Below, in pieces: positions 42,262 through 54,799 of a DNA stretch of 64,000 bases; the first letter of the stretch is position 1; each line of letters begins with the position of its first letter. Location of the stretch: positions 22,741,238-22,805,237 of the forward strand of contig JAJKFL010000427.1 in assembly GCA_021186555.1 (NCBI GenBank), in the 5' to 3' direction. The position numbers and the translations under genes are program-made. The notes beneath the pieces were generated by a model, which did not search any database, was not told the origin of the DNA, and worked only from the letters and a program-made list of their open reading frames with translations. This stretch comes from Reticulitermes speratus. Its lineage: Eukaryota; Arthropoda; Insecta; Blattodea; Rhinotermitidae.

Positions 42262-43790
42262 CCTATACCCAAAGCAGTCAGTCGGAAGTCCCTGGCAGAT
42301 AAAATGTTAAACAAAAGTGAATTCAATCATAACCAACATAAACATAATAAACGCACACTTTATCCCGAAGAGCACTTAACGCAAAGAGCTGCACCGAGGC
42401 TACAGAGCAGCTCAGCATTCCGGTAATAACTGTAGTTAGTTCTACCGATTTCTGCCACACTTTCCAATTCATTATTCACCTGTCACCCTATTATTCGACG
42501 CTATGTCGTCTGGCACATGTTTTATCAAAACTTTTATTTTCTCGAAACCTAGAATAAGGAAATATTCTGGAGCTTGACTAAAGAAATAATTTATAACCCA
42601 AGTAGAAACACGAGAAAATGGATAGTGTAATGATATTGAAGCCATTTATCTGCACATGTCTATAATTCGACGCTACGTTACTTCACGAACATAAACAGCA
42701 ATGATAATGAGCACACGAATAATGTTCTTATTATTTAACAGGACAGAATGAATGAGCAATTTAACTGCAGTTAAAAGCGAGTTCTTGAATAATGTCACTA
42801 CTTGCTTTACACGAAAATACGAAGTGTTAAGGAAATTAAATGCAATTTTACCTATTTACCTAATCTGACGAGTGTGACTGCCTGCACTATAGACTGCAAT
42901 CCACCTTCAGAGAGCTACAATAACATCGGCTGCACTGCTAACAAGTCTGTTCCTCCACAACAATGGCAGGTAAAGTTAGATGACGAGAAACTGTACCTAT
43001 TTCTGGGTGCGTTTTATTGCTTCATTATCATTATAACACTGCAGTGACAATATAAACGTGCACTTAATATTTAACTGTACAGAATAACGCTTCATCAAGA
43101 GAAACCATTTAAGTATAAGCGTGAATATCAGACTTAACCTTACCAGAAACCTACAAAGTTTGCAATAGTATTCACTTCTGGTGGGGCTTGAAGTTATGCT
43201 CTAGATCTTACTAGGAATTAACGCTATTTTACCTTCCTTGTGTTACCTACCTTTACCTTCACTGTCGCGAAAAGTGAACTGGAAACAAAAACTCCTGTAC
43301 TTTGAAATTATAATCAACGTCACGAAGTATATATACACAAGCACTTCTTTCCCATGGATCATCACTTCCCACCATATCCCTCTTATCCACGCAAAGAGAA
43401 GATGGGCACAATAGAATGGATATTATCTAATAATTTTGACAGTTGCACATTTCCAGTAATTCTAACGTTTAAAAACATGCTAGATTAAAGGCTTCCACCG
43501 CGGCGTACTTCAGCCGTCCGCCATTCTGTTGAAGTCGCGCGGCGTTAGGTTGGTAGTTAGTAACAAATGCCGATCTTTGCCAACAAATGACAATCTACAC
43601 CGCCCAACGTAACATAATTATTAGAATGATAATTTTTAAAAATCTGTTCACCTATTTGCTTCATTTTTATTTTAGTTTGTTGGAGCGCTCCACATTAAAG
43701 AATTTTAAGGGAATTCTCAAATACATCAAAAAAATAATAAAGGCCTAACATCACTATATGTACAAGAAACTAACAGTAATTTAGCGTGCA
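42262..43790. other. Intron 1 of bib, AT-rich, nothing recognised
   Basis: No exon, repeat family member or RNA gene was recognised. The 81-codon frame at 42802-43047 is not supported. Confidence 0.45.
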
Positions 43791-43794
43791 ACCT

Positions 43795-44070
43795 CAATAT
43801 CCGAGATCGTTAAGGCGCCAGGCTATTGAGATTGCATACGAAGGTGTAGTTGAGGCAGACCAAAGGGATTGTACGACCACTCCGGGCGCAAGGATGGCCG
43901 TGGAATCCCACTCAGCCAAATTACAACTTCGTCTTTTTACTTTTTGTGTTTTAGTTATTCGTAATTAGTTATATGTACAGACTAAATTACCTCCTGGTCT
44001 GAACTCATATGCGGTTTGGTAAGGTTCGCGGGTTCGAATCTCCAACAGGCAACTTTTTTTTTTACCGCAT
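43795..44070 (+). repeat. tRNA-like sequence with A- and B-box blocks
   Basis: CCGAGATCGTTAAGGCGCC (Ser/Leu-type A-box) at about 43800 and GGTTCGCGGGTTCGAATC (B-box) at about 44023. They are too far apart for one tRNA, so this is probably a decayed SINE or two fragments. A related block (CCGAGATCATTAAGGCAAGG) lies at 44690 and is followed by similar T-rich sequence. Confidence 0.35.
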
Positions 44071-44124
44071 TAATTTATTAGTACGTTAGTTATATATTAT
44101 TATAATAAACTGGTGAGTATTGTA

Positions 44125-44195
44125 TGTATACATATATATATATATATACATATATACATATATATATATACATATATATATACATATATATATGT
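44125..44195. repeat. (TA/CATA)n microsatellite in bib intron 1
   Basis: About 70 bp of tatatata with cata interruptions. Confidence 0.9.
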
Positions 44196-45254
44196 ATGTA
44201 TAAATTTAAATTCACGTTCTTGGATTCGATCTGTCGTGGCTCAATTGTTAATTTATTACAGCGATCCACATGAATAAACGGAACACAGGTATGATTGGTT
44301 CCAGCTGATATATTCCTGTTACAGACACTAAGTGGCAAGACCATGTGAATTTCAACTCGCTGTGCTGTGAAGTGTCTCGATAATAGTCTTCGACTTTTGT
44401 CCGCCATTTCGTGTGTTGACAGTTTCATAACATTGCGTTTAGTTCAGCTGTCAGTGTGGCTATTGTTGTGCTTGCCGCGTCTCAGCATGGTTTATTATTA
44501 AATAAATTTAACTTTCTACTTGATTGGGTATTTCAATTCGTTATACCAAGTCACATTAATGAGCTTTAAGGAAATACATACATGTACGTGTTAATCTTGT
44601 AGCAATTCCCATTTATTGGGGGAAAAATAAATGCACAAGGTAACTATATACACGCAGTATGACAACAGTATAGTACGAGGTGCACTAGCCGAGATCATTA
44701 AGGCAAGGGCTACGTGGGCTGCATGAGGGTAATTTGAGAGTTGGGCGCAGTGCGGGGCTTAAAATTCCAATTATCACAACTGTTTTTGTGTTTGCATTTT
44801 TGTGCTTTATTTATTGGTAATGTATTTGTTGGCAATAAGTTATACGAGTATATATCTTGCAATATCCTCAAGTTTCACGGGACATTTTTATAGAATTTAA
44901 AATAACATGACATTAGGTTTGATGGCAGTAACCGATCACCCATTTGACTCAGAACGGGGGTATCTCAAACATGGGCACGCCAGGTTACGCCGTGAGAACT
45001 GTGTATACGGGAAGGGAGGAACTTCACGATTAGCTACTCTGTACCGAACACATCTGTCCACTAACCTGCGCTGCAGAGCAGCGAAATCCGACATGCACGA
45101 TATGTACGAGACAACGTGCAACACCCTTGTGCGCATGCGCATTGTTACCCTCCTTCCTCGCCTAAAAACCCTACGTACCATCTCGTGGTGTGTGCCCATA
45201 ATACTGTGTATATTTACAACCATGGCTACCGTGCCGAATTCCGCGGTTAAATCT

Positions 45255-45256
45255 AT

Positions 45257-45306
<50 letters not shown>
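45255..45306. repeat. (AGT)n microsatellite in bib intron 1
   Basis: About 17 trinucleotide units. The poly-Ser run in the frame 44907-45359 comes from it; that frame is not a gene. Confidence 0.95.
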
Positions 45307-45307
<1 letters not shown>

Positions 45308-46484
45308 ACAATACAGGGGGTTAGAAGAAACGGAAGGCTTAAGTGTTTGGTTTTTATAAGGAACTGATGTAGTTGAATGTACGGGAAAATGTGAAAGCCA
45401 ATATTACATTATTTTATACTAACAAACTTAAGGGCACAGGCACATATTAAATTACATTTACAAGCAGGATGGAACGGTTTTAATTTTGTAAAGTTTTGTG
45501 CAGTTAACAAGAAAATGGTAAACCTAAGTGAGTCGTTACGGTTGAACCAACAAGTTGAGCCTATGTAACACAGAAAGGGGCAGGATATAGACATTTATTG
45601 AATTTCAGCATGATATAGAAGAACTATTACATGCATTGGACGAATATGCAATTTTATTAAGAAGTTAACAGAATACAATGTGACGAGAAAAGTAGCAAAT
45701 GTTTAGGGAATATAAGGACGTAGGTGATAATGTTTAAAAATCTGAAAATAATATGTGGCTTATATGAGCTGGACGGGTGTTTGAATAGTGGTAAATGTAG
45801 GTGGCAGATTGAGGAACTGGTTATTACATATGGAAAACCGTTTGTAAGGATGGCTATAAAGGCTGCGCAATGCAAAACAAAACTCTGGTGTTAGCGTACC
45901 AGCCTTCTGAACTTGTCTCAACTAATAAATATCTGATATCTGACAGACGACAAATTGTGCTACTCGGCAGTGGCGTGACTAGGTTTTTGAGTGGCCCGGT
46001 GCGAGTAATCACAATGGTCGCCACCAACAGAAATTATAACCTTAAATCAGAACCATTTATTGAGTTTATGTGGCTCTATAATTTAAAATCCGTTACGCGC
46101 AGAAAATAAAATATTCTCATTTAAGATAACTTCGTCGAACTTTGGACTCTGCCGCCCGGGATGGCTGCATCACTCGCCCCCCTTCCCCTCCTAGTGCGCT
46201 ACTGCTGTTCGGAACTCCTCGTTATAGCAACTAAACCAATATAAACGGTAACGACTTGTCAGGAATACATGGGAACTAATTCCTGTGGCTCACGACTGAC
46301 ACTACTAGCGTGATCCTGTGAGCACGACAATGATCCTTTGGGTTATAAATGAGGAGGACTTTGTGACCAGCACAGCGCCCATCATCACCTTCGCACGGAC
46401 TCTACTCCTTAACCCGTCACACCACTCGTCTCGCTGTACGTACACCGACGGACAGGGAATCAGCAGTTGCCGGCATTATCAGGG

Positions 46485-47095
46485 AACTAAACAATACAGG
46501 CGATGCACGTACAACGTAACATGAGGGGCATTCGCGTAACCATTGTTGTAGTGAAAAAGCAACAATAAGTATTAAATACGTGTGGGGCTCAGGATATGGA
46601 CAGGTGGCGGGCTCTTGTGAGTGCGGTAATGAACCTTCGGGGAATTTCTTGACTAGCTGACGACCTGTTAGCTTCCCAAGAAGGACTCTGCTCCATGGAG
46701 TTAGTTAGTTTGTTAGTGTCTGTTTTCGTTCCTTAGTTATCCGGCACGCAAAGCACATGCGCTGTAGTATGTCATCTGCGGCCTGTTAGTGAATACAAAA
46801 TGTGTTTAGATTCTCTCTACAAATTTGTCTGAAACATTTCTCATTCTACGAAAATTTCAGCGAGACATTATCATGAATGTACATAGGTCTTCATGTAAAG
46901 TACCCATTATTCTTGTCAGATTTTAACGAAACTCGAAACTTTCCCAACAGATTTTCGAAAAATACTCAAATATCAAATTTCATGAAAATCCGTCCAGTGG
47001 GAACCGAGTTGTTCCACGCACATAAACGAACAGATGAAAGGGCAGACATGACGAAGCTAATAGTCGCTTTTCGCAATTTTGCGAACACGCCTAAT
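46485..47095 (+). repeat. Repeat F copy next to the bib exon 1 splice donor
   Basis: Aligns with 27632-28162 from GCATTCGCGTAACCATTG to GCGAACACGCCTAATA, with an insertion of unrelated sequence of about 150 bp at 46575-46725. The insertion includes the reversed GGTTCATTACCG block. The repeat ends about 28 bp from the intron 1 donor, in antisense to bib. Its 3' part reads MTKLIVAFRNFAN in the plus frame. Confidence 0.8.
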
Positions 47096-47123
47096 AACGG
47101 AAACCACTGCACAGTGTTTTTAC

Positions 47124-47484
47124 CTGATATGTGTCCGAAGCACTGAGTAAGAGTAGCGATGGCGAATCCCGTAGCCAGTGCCGTGGCAAGGGTCACTGAA
47201 GAAGTAGGTGTCGACATCAAACTGCTGGGAGCCCCCCCAGCCCCCGACGCAGCGCCACAGACGATGAAGACGTAGAAGAAAGCAGCCAAGCATTCCGAAA
47301 TGATCGACCTCCAAAATTCGAGCGTCCGCACTTCGACGTGCATAGACGGGCGGACAGGTGCCGATGTCGACGACGAAACACACGTAGCGTCACGACGCAC
47401 GGCGTCAAGTTTTTCGAACAGCGTTACTAAGTGATATTCCATATTCTGATGGTCCTGAGCCAACGAAAGGCTTCCTATTGCCAT
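47124..47484 (-). CDS. bib: bib (Big brain, MIP/aquaporin family), first coding exon
   Basis: 361 bp, 120 codons plus one base. The start ATG (47484) has context CACTATGG and an in-frame TGA 15 bases upstream, so this is the first coding exon. The N-terminal residues 13-32 (QNMEYHLVTLFEKLDAVRRD) and 50-62 (VEVRTLEFWRSII) match the Big brain cytoplasmic region as I know it. Helix 1 covers residues 59-80 with a buried Glu at 64, the position of a functionally important Glu in fly Big brain. Helix 2 covers 97-117. The exon ends HIS plus the first base of Gly, before donor GTAAAA (47123). Residues 81-95 form a Gly/Ser/Pro-rich loop. GC-rich against AT-rich surroundings. Confidence 0.95.
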
Positions 47485-47892
47485 AGTGCGCGCACTTCAA
47501 GTTTTTACCGCCAAGTTTCGTTGTCAAATGGGGTCGTGCTTTGTTTTTAGATTCTTAGCATACTCTCAAAATCTCCCCCTTCCTTCTCTGTTCCGAGCTC
47601 TATATTTCTAAACGAGTCATTTCAAAAGCAACGCAGAAGTAAGCTAACTGTCATGTTTCACACACTCACTGTTGAAAACAACAATTTTAAGAACTGAGAA
47701 TAAAACGTTCAATGTTGTTTTATTATTGCAATAAAACTGCACCAGTGTTCGGTTCCTTCCACTTATTGTGTTGGTGGTATAACAATGAAAGCCACCTCGT
47801 CATAAAATCAACAGGTTACAACGCGCCACGCACGAAGCACTCGACGACCACCACACACAACAACCACACTGCCCGTAGGCCGACGTGCGACT
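47485..47892 (-). other. Probable 5' untranslated region of bib
   Basis: If transcription starts near 47892, the 5' UTR is about 408 bases in the first exon. The part nearest the promoter is GT- and GC-rich, and the part near the start codon includes an AT-rich stretch. I see no upstream open frame that overlaps the start. An upstream non-coding exon cannot be excluded. Confidence 0.4.
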
Positions 47893-47894
47893 GA
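47860..47894 (-). promoter_or_regulatory. Candidate bib core promoter (Inr plus DPE)
   Basis: Minus strand TCAGTC at 47894-47889 fits the arthropod initiator with +1 at 47892. GGTTG at 47865-47861 is exactly +28 to +32 and fits the DPE consensus RGWYV. I see no TATA box at the right distance. Both motifs are short, so chance agreement is possible. Confidence 0.4.
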
Positions 47895-47899
47895 CTGCG

Positions 47900-48469
47900 C
47901 ACGGCTTCGCTACAGCACTAGTGCAAGACACCATGGATTAGCTACAACTGTTACTGCTGGGCCGAACATCACCGCAGAGCCACGTTCAATCAAGTGCAGC
48001 CTGTGTGGGCCGGCAGAGACATTGAGTTTCATGCATGTTAGAAATCGCTACGTGACTTGAAATGGCTTGAATGAAAATTTAAAAATGCCAAAGTTGTGTA
48101 GGCAACGAACGAGAATCGATAAAAACAGCGCGTATTGTTGGTTTCTTGACTAGTTCATCACTTGTGAACGTTTAAATCATAGTGATAAGAACAATACTGA
48201 TGACATGTAACAATTTGTGGACGTGTAAGAAATAGGCTACAGGCTGGACGATTCTGGATTCGAATCCCGGCGAGGGCTAGCAATTTGTCGTTCGAAAAGT
48301 ACAACAATATTGCCGAGAAAACAACATTCAAAACGCTCCCGGCCATCCTGCACATGTAGATGAGGTTCATTCAAGTGCGAAAGTCGTGTTTTGTAACCAA
48401 ATACTACATCAGTTATCCAGCTTATGGAGCAGGGAGTCATTATCAAATTTAAAGCCTATTTCTCAGTAA
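47900..48469. other. Upstream of bib; SINE trace
   Basis: A B-box-like GGATTCGAATCCCGGCGAGG near 48257 suggests an old SINE fragment. No upstream gene is seen. Confidence 0.4.
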
Positions 48470-48560
48470 TTAAACCAACAAATACACTTTACTGGAGTAA
48501 ATCCTGTCTACAATTTGCCTCCTACATGTTTCGGCTTCTCCTGGGCTGTTATCAAGGAGT
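48470..48560 (-). mobile_element. Penelope-like terminal fragment
   Basis: The minus strand has CCGAAACATGTAGGAGGCAA and ends TTGTTGGTTTAATTAC, as in other copies. The core region is damaged (CTTGATAAC), so no active hammerhead is expected. Confidence 0.5.
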
Positions 48561-48852
48561 ATCAATTTATCACAACGAGGAGTTACACAAAGGCAATGTT
48601 GCATGTATCATAAAATTAATTATGCATCTACAAATTTAAAATACAATAGTGAAAAAGAGCTAAAATAGAAATAGAGCTAATGATGACCAGTTCTTAATTG
48701 GAAATCTATGTCTGTTGTTTTCCACATTAATCATTCAATTAACAGTTTGGGGGGGGAGGGGGGGAGGGGTTGTAACCATGTGGTTTCGCACATAAACCAA
48801 CCGAAAAAAAAAACAACTAGCCTCATTACTAACAACGCGCAGTAAATTGTGC

Positions 48853-51410
48853 AACAACAATTCAAAATAACATAAGTACTGCCATTGATAATATATTTGT
48901 GGATAAGAGTAATCTAAAATTATCTTCTGTATCTCCCACAATAAATGGCCTATCAGACCACAATGCTCAAATTCTCACAATTAAAAATATATATGCAACA
49001 ATAAACAAATTTTCTTTTAAGCAGAGAACCAAATTAATAAACAATAAAACAATCATAAACTTTCTGACTCTACTACAAAAAAAGAAACATGATTATATGT
49101 TTATAAGGATACAGATCCTAACCAATGTTTAACTCATTTCTATGCACTTTCTTAAACATTTTTCCAAGCTACTTTTCCCGTTAAATACAAAAGTACAAAA
49201 AAAAATGGGGGATACAGATCCTAACCAATGTTTAACTCATTTCTATGAACTTTCTTAAACATTTTTCCAAGCTACTTTTCCCGTTAAATACAAAAGTACA
49301 AAAAAAAAATGACTGGATTACGCAAAGAATAAAAATATCTTGCAAACATTAAAGAAGTCTGCATACCTTCACTAAGAACAGCAATGATCCTAAAGCACAT
49401 TATATTAAATAGTGTTAAATCCTAAGAAAAGTTATAAAAGAAGCTAAGAAGCAACACTACAGTAGACTTTTAGCAAAATCTAATAACAAAATAAAAACAA
49501 TATGAAACATTATAATGAAAGAGACAGGAAAAGTGCATTCAGTGTAACAGGTGCCCACCTTACTTGTGAATGATGGAAAATTAAAGGATCCAAGATACGT
49601 GGTCAATGCCTTTAATAACCTCTTTATAACAACTGAAAAATTAAACACTCAACAAACAGAGGACGGAGATGCTATCTCAAATCTAAAAGAATCATTTCTT
49701 GGAAACTTCTCCAGCATAAAAATAATCCCAATCACTGAAGCCAAGATAAAAAGTACAATACATTCCTTAAAACCGGAAAAGAATTCATCACATTATGATA
49801 AAATAACAAATAAAATCTAAAAACTTGTGCATCTCTCATTAGTCGCTCATTAAGCTAAATTTATAATCACTCGCTATATACAGGTATTTCTCCTGACTGT
49901 TTTAAAATTGCGGTAGTAAAAATCACTTTACAAGAAAGAAGACAAAAGTAGTATGAAAACTATAGGCCTATTTCATTATTAACTGTTTTTTCTAAAGTAT
50001 TTGAGAAAGCTATGCACAGTACATTAAGCCAACATCTGCATAGTAACAACTTACTGGTCACAGAACAGCATGGTTTTAGGAAAGGGATATCTACTGAAAA
50101 TGCTACCTTCAGACTAACAGATAGTGTATTTACATTTATTAACTAAAAAATGCATGTTGGAGGAATTTTCTGTGATTTGGAAAAGGCTCTTGATTGTATA
50201 AGTCATGAAAGTGTGTTAGCTAAATTACATTTCTATGAAATCCGAGGAATATATCAAGATTGGTTCAGGTCCTATTTAGCTAAAAAAGAAAGACAGAAAG
50301 TTGAGTAAAATCACCTAATACAACTCAGAATATTTTCTCAGAATGGGGTACATTGAAACATGGAGTTCCCCAAGGATCAATTTTAGGGCCTCTATTGTTC
50401 ATAACACATATAAATGACCTTCACCTGAGAATAAATTCTATATATGAATCAGGATTATTTTCTGATGACACTAGTGTCATTATTTCAAGGAATTTCGAAG
50501 ATTTCTGTTCAGTCTCAAATTTAGTTCTCTCTGTTATGATTAAATGGTTTGCAGCTAATAAGTTAGTCCTAAATGTTGATAAAACAAATTATTTATCACA
50601 TTCTACACTACATATTGGCTATAAAGAAAAGTATACAGAAGACACAGTAAATACAAAATTTCTTGGTTCACAAATTGATAACCACCTAAATTGGAAGAAC
50701 TGTATTGAAGAAATGATTCCTAAGTTAAGAGGAGCATGTTATGCTCTTAGGTCAATGGTCCATATCACTAACATTAACACTCTCAAGCCAGTTTACTATG
50801 CATACTTTCATTCCATTATAAAATATGGAATAATTTTCTGGGATAACTCTTCCAACATAGGAAGATTTTCACTTTACAAAAGAAAATTATCAGAATTATG
50901 GCTGGTGCACAACTCAGAACTTCACATAGAAATCTATTAAACAGTTAGAAATTTTACCTGTTCCATGCAAATATATCTTTTTATTAACAAACTTCATTGT
51001 CAGTAATCAAGAAAATTTTCAAACAAATTCATCTGTACACAATATTAATACAAGGAATATGCACCATCTTCATAGACCAAATGCCAAATTATCTTGTTTT
51101 CAAAAAAGTACATTTTATGCTGGCATCAAAATTTTCAACAGCTTAACACATACTCTGAAAATCCTTAAGAATGAAAAGACAAAGTTTAACTTAGCCTTAA
51201 AAAAATACTTAAATACACACTCCTTTTGCTCTGTAGATGAATTTCTTATGTATAGAGATGATCTATGATACTATTTTGTAAAACGTTTATAGTATTTTCC
51301 ACTGTAAAATTGTATATATTTGTGTATTTATGACTTGTTGCACATCCTATTTTCTTTGTAACACACTTATGGATCCATGGAATGTATGTATATATGTATG
51401 CATGTATGTA
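48853..51410 (+). pseudogene. LINE (CR1/jockey-like), endonuclease end plus reverse transcriptase
   Basis: It starts inside the APE-type endonuclease: STAIDNIFVDKSN and NGLSDHNAQIL, the latter holding the catalytic SDH block (48853-49135). Then the RT begins (49551-49820, thumb of the N-terminal part). A stop-rich stretch includes KRISTENATF-like codons near 50090. An intact stretch follows, with HGVPQGSILGPLLF and SGLFSDDTSV (RT catalytic Asp pair, DD), ending FLGSQIDNHLNWKN. A frameshift lies near 50876. The C-terminal part is FQKSTFYAGIKIFNSLT to 51268. The 3' end has ATGGATCCATGGAATG followed by TATG repeats, as in CR1-type LINEs. Many stops; inactive. Confidence 0.9.
49108..49311 (+). 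repeat. 102-bp tandem duplication inside the LINE
   Basis: Units 49108-49209 and 49210-49311 are almost identical (GATACAGATCCTAACCAATG ... AAAGTACAAAAAAAAATG). Their high identity in an otherwise decayed LINE points to a recent local duplication. Confidence 0.95.
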
Positions 51411-51782
51411 AAATACGTGTAATCCATTGTCACTGCCTAAGAAAGAGTTGTGCGGATAGCAAGTGTGCGTGACACATCATACGGCTCTGCGGGCCACGTG
51501 TTTGACAGGCCTGTAATAGGAATACATACAAGACTACTCCTATGCACCATCTATTATTCATATTCTGAACTACTACAGTCCTCGTCATGTGTTTTATTCT
51601 CGAACATGTGTAATCCGTGGTAGTTGTAATCTGTGCCCAGGATCCTGTAGTGGAGCCTGAAAGTCAAATAAAAACTCACCAGAGTGACAACTCTACGCTG
51701 ATCGGTCAAGCAGGGAAAAATCCATCCTATAATTGTGGGCCCTTATGCGTCCTATATTCTTACTATATGATAGCTACGCCCC
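51411..51782. other. Anonymous DNA
   Basis: No supported feature. Confidence 0.35.
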
Positions 51783-51985
51783 TGGGTCACAGAACAGTTT
51801 GGATTTAGGAAAAGAATAGCTAGTGAAAAACGCTGCGTTTAAGCTAACAGATAGTATATTTACGTGTATTAACAAAAAATAGTGTGGAGGAGGAAATTTC
51901 TGCGATTTGGCCAAGGTTTTCGATTCATTGAAAATTACATCAGTGTCAAATTTCGAACATAGGTATATTTAAAGCAGAATGAAAT
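51783..51985 (+). pseudogene. Second LINE RT fragment of the same family
   Basis: GGTCACAGAACAGTTTGGAT, AGCTAACAGATAGTATATTT and CTGCGATTTGGCCAAGG correspond to 50055-50200 of the larger copy, with independent changes. Both ends are truncated. Confidence 0.85.
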
Positions 51986-51989
51986 ACCA

Positions 51990-53749
51990 GAGATACAGAC
52001 AAAAATAAACAAGTGTAAGTTGGAGTATAATTACATGTTTCATTACTTTAAGTAGCTCCCAGACCTGATTGTTCGTGCAAGGACGTCATAATCACTTTGA
52101 ATTGTGGAAAAGTCATTTTAAATACCCCAGGGGGTGGCGGAAGGGGCATTAATCAAATAGTCAATTCTAACAAAGTAAATATTTTTAAAGGCGGTATTTG
52201 TTAACGTAACTTCACTTAGTATGTCAAAATACAGTTACGTACGAAGTAAAAGTCTGTAAATAAATTTAGGATTAATAATTATGTTTTATAGTGTATATGG
52301 CATGTTCTGCAACCTTGACTTAGAACTGCGAAGGATCTATGGATCGAGATCCCATCTTTTTTAAAAGAAAGCTCAAAACTGTGACACTTAATAGCATTTA
52401 GGCGGACGGAGGCGGGGGGAGAAGACAATATGTTTGACCCTTCACGCAATAGAAAAGCAGAAGAATTATTAATACTATGACGTAACTCATACGAAAATTA
52501 ATATATATTATAAAAATTGAATAAATAATAATAATTATTATTATTATTATACTAACACACTGGGTTTACGTACTGATTTTTTGTACATATCCGTTCCTTA
52601 TCCTTCACAATTTCATTGTTCGATATTTTCATCTGTACGGGAACCGCTATTTCTAGAAGCATGGACGATAACCACAAATCTGGTCATGGGTATGCCGTAA
52701 CTACTATCTTGCGTTTCATATCTTGACGTGTTCTTGCAGATTTATTAAGCACAGACACCAACCACTATTACGCACGTCACTTTCGTATTTTTGTTAGCGG
52801 TAGTTAAACTTACAACATATTTGTTTGCCGTGAAACAATGAACGATTGACATGGGGAAACACGTACTGCATATACAGTCGTTCACACAGCTGTTACATGG
52901 GTTTGTATAAGGGTTAGATTTTGGTGTCAGCACTAGTGCACTTACATCCTTGGCAATCCATGAACGTCCGCCATACTGCATTGGAAGTATTGCGTTTCCA
53001 TGTTGGGCAGGTTCTTCATTTACACTTCCTAATGGCTTAGTCATTAAATCTGAGACCAATAAAATCTTAAATAGGATTTTTCTCATTGACGCTGTGAAGG
53101 CTGGAGGACCAAAAGCCTTACACCACCTGATTTCAGCAGAGAAATGGGCTTTATTTAACACTTCACTCAGATAAAAAAAAAAAAAAAAAAAAAAAACCAC
53201 CACCAAACCCACCTTTTTCACTACTGTCCCTGTGTGCGTTTAAGTCCCCTAGTAGTCAACAGGCTAATCCTCCATATAATAGCTTCCAGATATCATAGAT
53301 TGTCTTCTTAAAAGTTGTTCTGATAATATTTACACTAAAAGGTTAAGATACCACAACGGAATAGGTAAGTCACTTTGGAAAAATGACACTGCCGGGTCAT
53401 ATGCGACCTGAACACATAACTCACACACAAGGGCTGCTGAAAAGAAACTACTAACATGGCCTCAGCAACAGCTCAGTGAGTACTGCAACTACACAAATCA
53501 AAAAGATAGTAGGAACATAATTGCATTATTTGGTAAAGTAACAGCTTCCCCAATAAATGACGAGTGTTACGCAGTGGAGAAAGGTCAATATCATGGGAAG
53601 TAAACGTGGTTATTCATGTCATGAAGCAATCATATGTAACTATTGATCCATTTTGCTACTGCCGTGGATCAACACATCTGGCGGATCAACCAGTATAAAT
53701 ACTCAAAGTCTCTGAACAACATAAAGATTTATTTATAACAATCAGCAAA
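51990..53749. other. Anonymous DNA with poly-A run and unassigned frame
   Basis: A minus-strand frame of 158 codons (52745-53221) starts within the complement of an A24 run at 53171-53194. It matches no family I recognise. The A-run preceded by AATAAA (53058) on the plus strand could mark a retroposed transcript. An AATAAT microsatellite lies near 52525-52550. Confidence 0.35.
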
Positions 53750-54345
53750 GCTCAAGTTCGTACTTACAGTCTTTCACAGCACACAACATACAGAATAATT
53801 TACATGAACCCAACTCGATGCCTGATTATACAAGTAGCTCATACCGCTCTCAATCGCTTGGTAGGGACGTGTCTATACAGGCAACACATCAGACCCAGGC
53901 ACCACCAAGGACTCCAACCTTATCACTTCCCGAAACAGAATTTTGTTGTACGAGCCGAAACAGGATTTAGCTGCTCTGCTACCACATGTGCCATATGCTT
54001 CGACTTGCAATACCTCCGTGGATCGTTTATATGTGTTGGCACAACCAGCCCTAACCCAAAGATGCCAATGTAAATACATCAAATCAAAATGCACCTATTT
54101 ATTTATAACAAACAAATGAAAACCAAAACAGTACTTACAGAAGCGTAGTAGAAACAACTTACAATCACAATGAATCAAAACAATCTCAATGACAAATTAA
54201 AGAGCAGCTCCACACAGCTCAACGAACACTTTGTAGTGCTGTGTCGATACAAACACACACTCAGACCGTAGCACTACCAAGGACTTCCAACGACTTGCCG
54301 AAACAAAATTTTGATGTACGAGCCGAAACAGAATTTAGATGCTCA
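53750..54345. repeat. Two diverged copies of dispersed repeat R5
   Basis: Blocks at about 53755-53975 and 54125-54345 share ACCAAGGACTCCAAC, CCGAAACAGAATTTTG, TGTACGAGCCGAAACAG and ATTTAGCTGCTC. Same direction, offset about 370 bp. Confidence 0.65.
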
Positions 54346-54799
54346 TCCCTCCAAGCCAGGTTGTTGAGTCCTCAAGAAAAATACACAACTATCCAGGTAA
54401 ACTCTGGTTGCATACCAAAATTGAATGTAGGGGAGGAAATGAAATGAAAGGAACAGTCCAACAACAGGTAGATCAAGGGTGTAGGGTATCGTCCGGTGGA
54501 TCTCCTTGGAATGTAGAGACTATGTCATGGCACACTATAATCACGAAAAGTCCAGCGTGGCTGATGTAACTTCAATACACAGTGAAATCACAGTTGTACC
54601 ATGAGACTTCCAAAGCAATGAACTAACATGTGGAAGCCAATGCCCCAATTCGCCATATAAAAAGGCATTACTAGACAATTTTGGAGGATCCATTCAGACT
54701 TTATCACTTTGCATCTTGACTGACTGCTATGCTATTGCTATATTCGCTACATAAAAATCTCTAAATTATGAACTTCAACACACTCAAAAAGTATATTAA

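Noticed and set aside
44907..45359. 150-codon ORF with poly-Ser
   Set aside because: Runs through an (AGT)n microsatellite in bib intron 1; the rest is unrecognised.
52745..53221. 158-codon minus-strand ORF as a gene
   Set aside because: Begins in the complement of a poly-A run and has no recognised family. Kept only as a note on a possible retroposed sequence.
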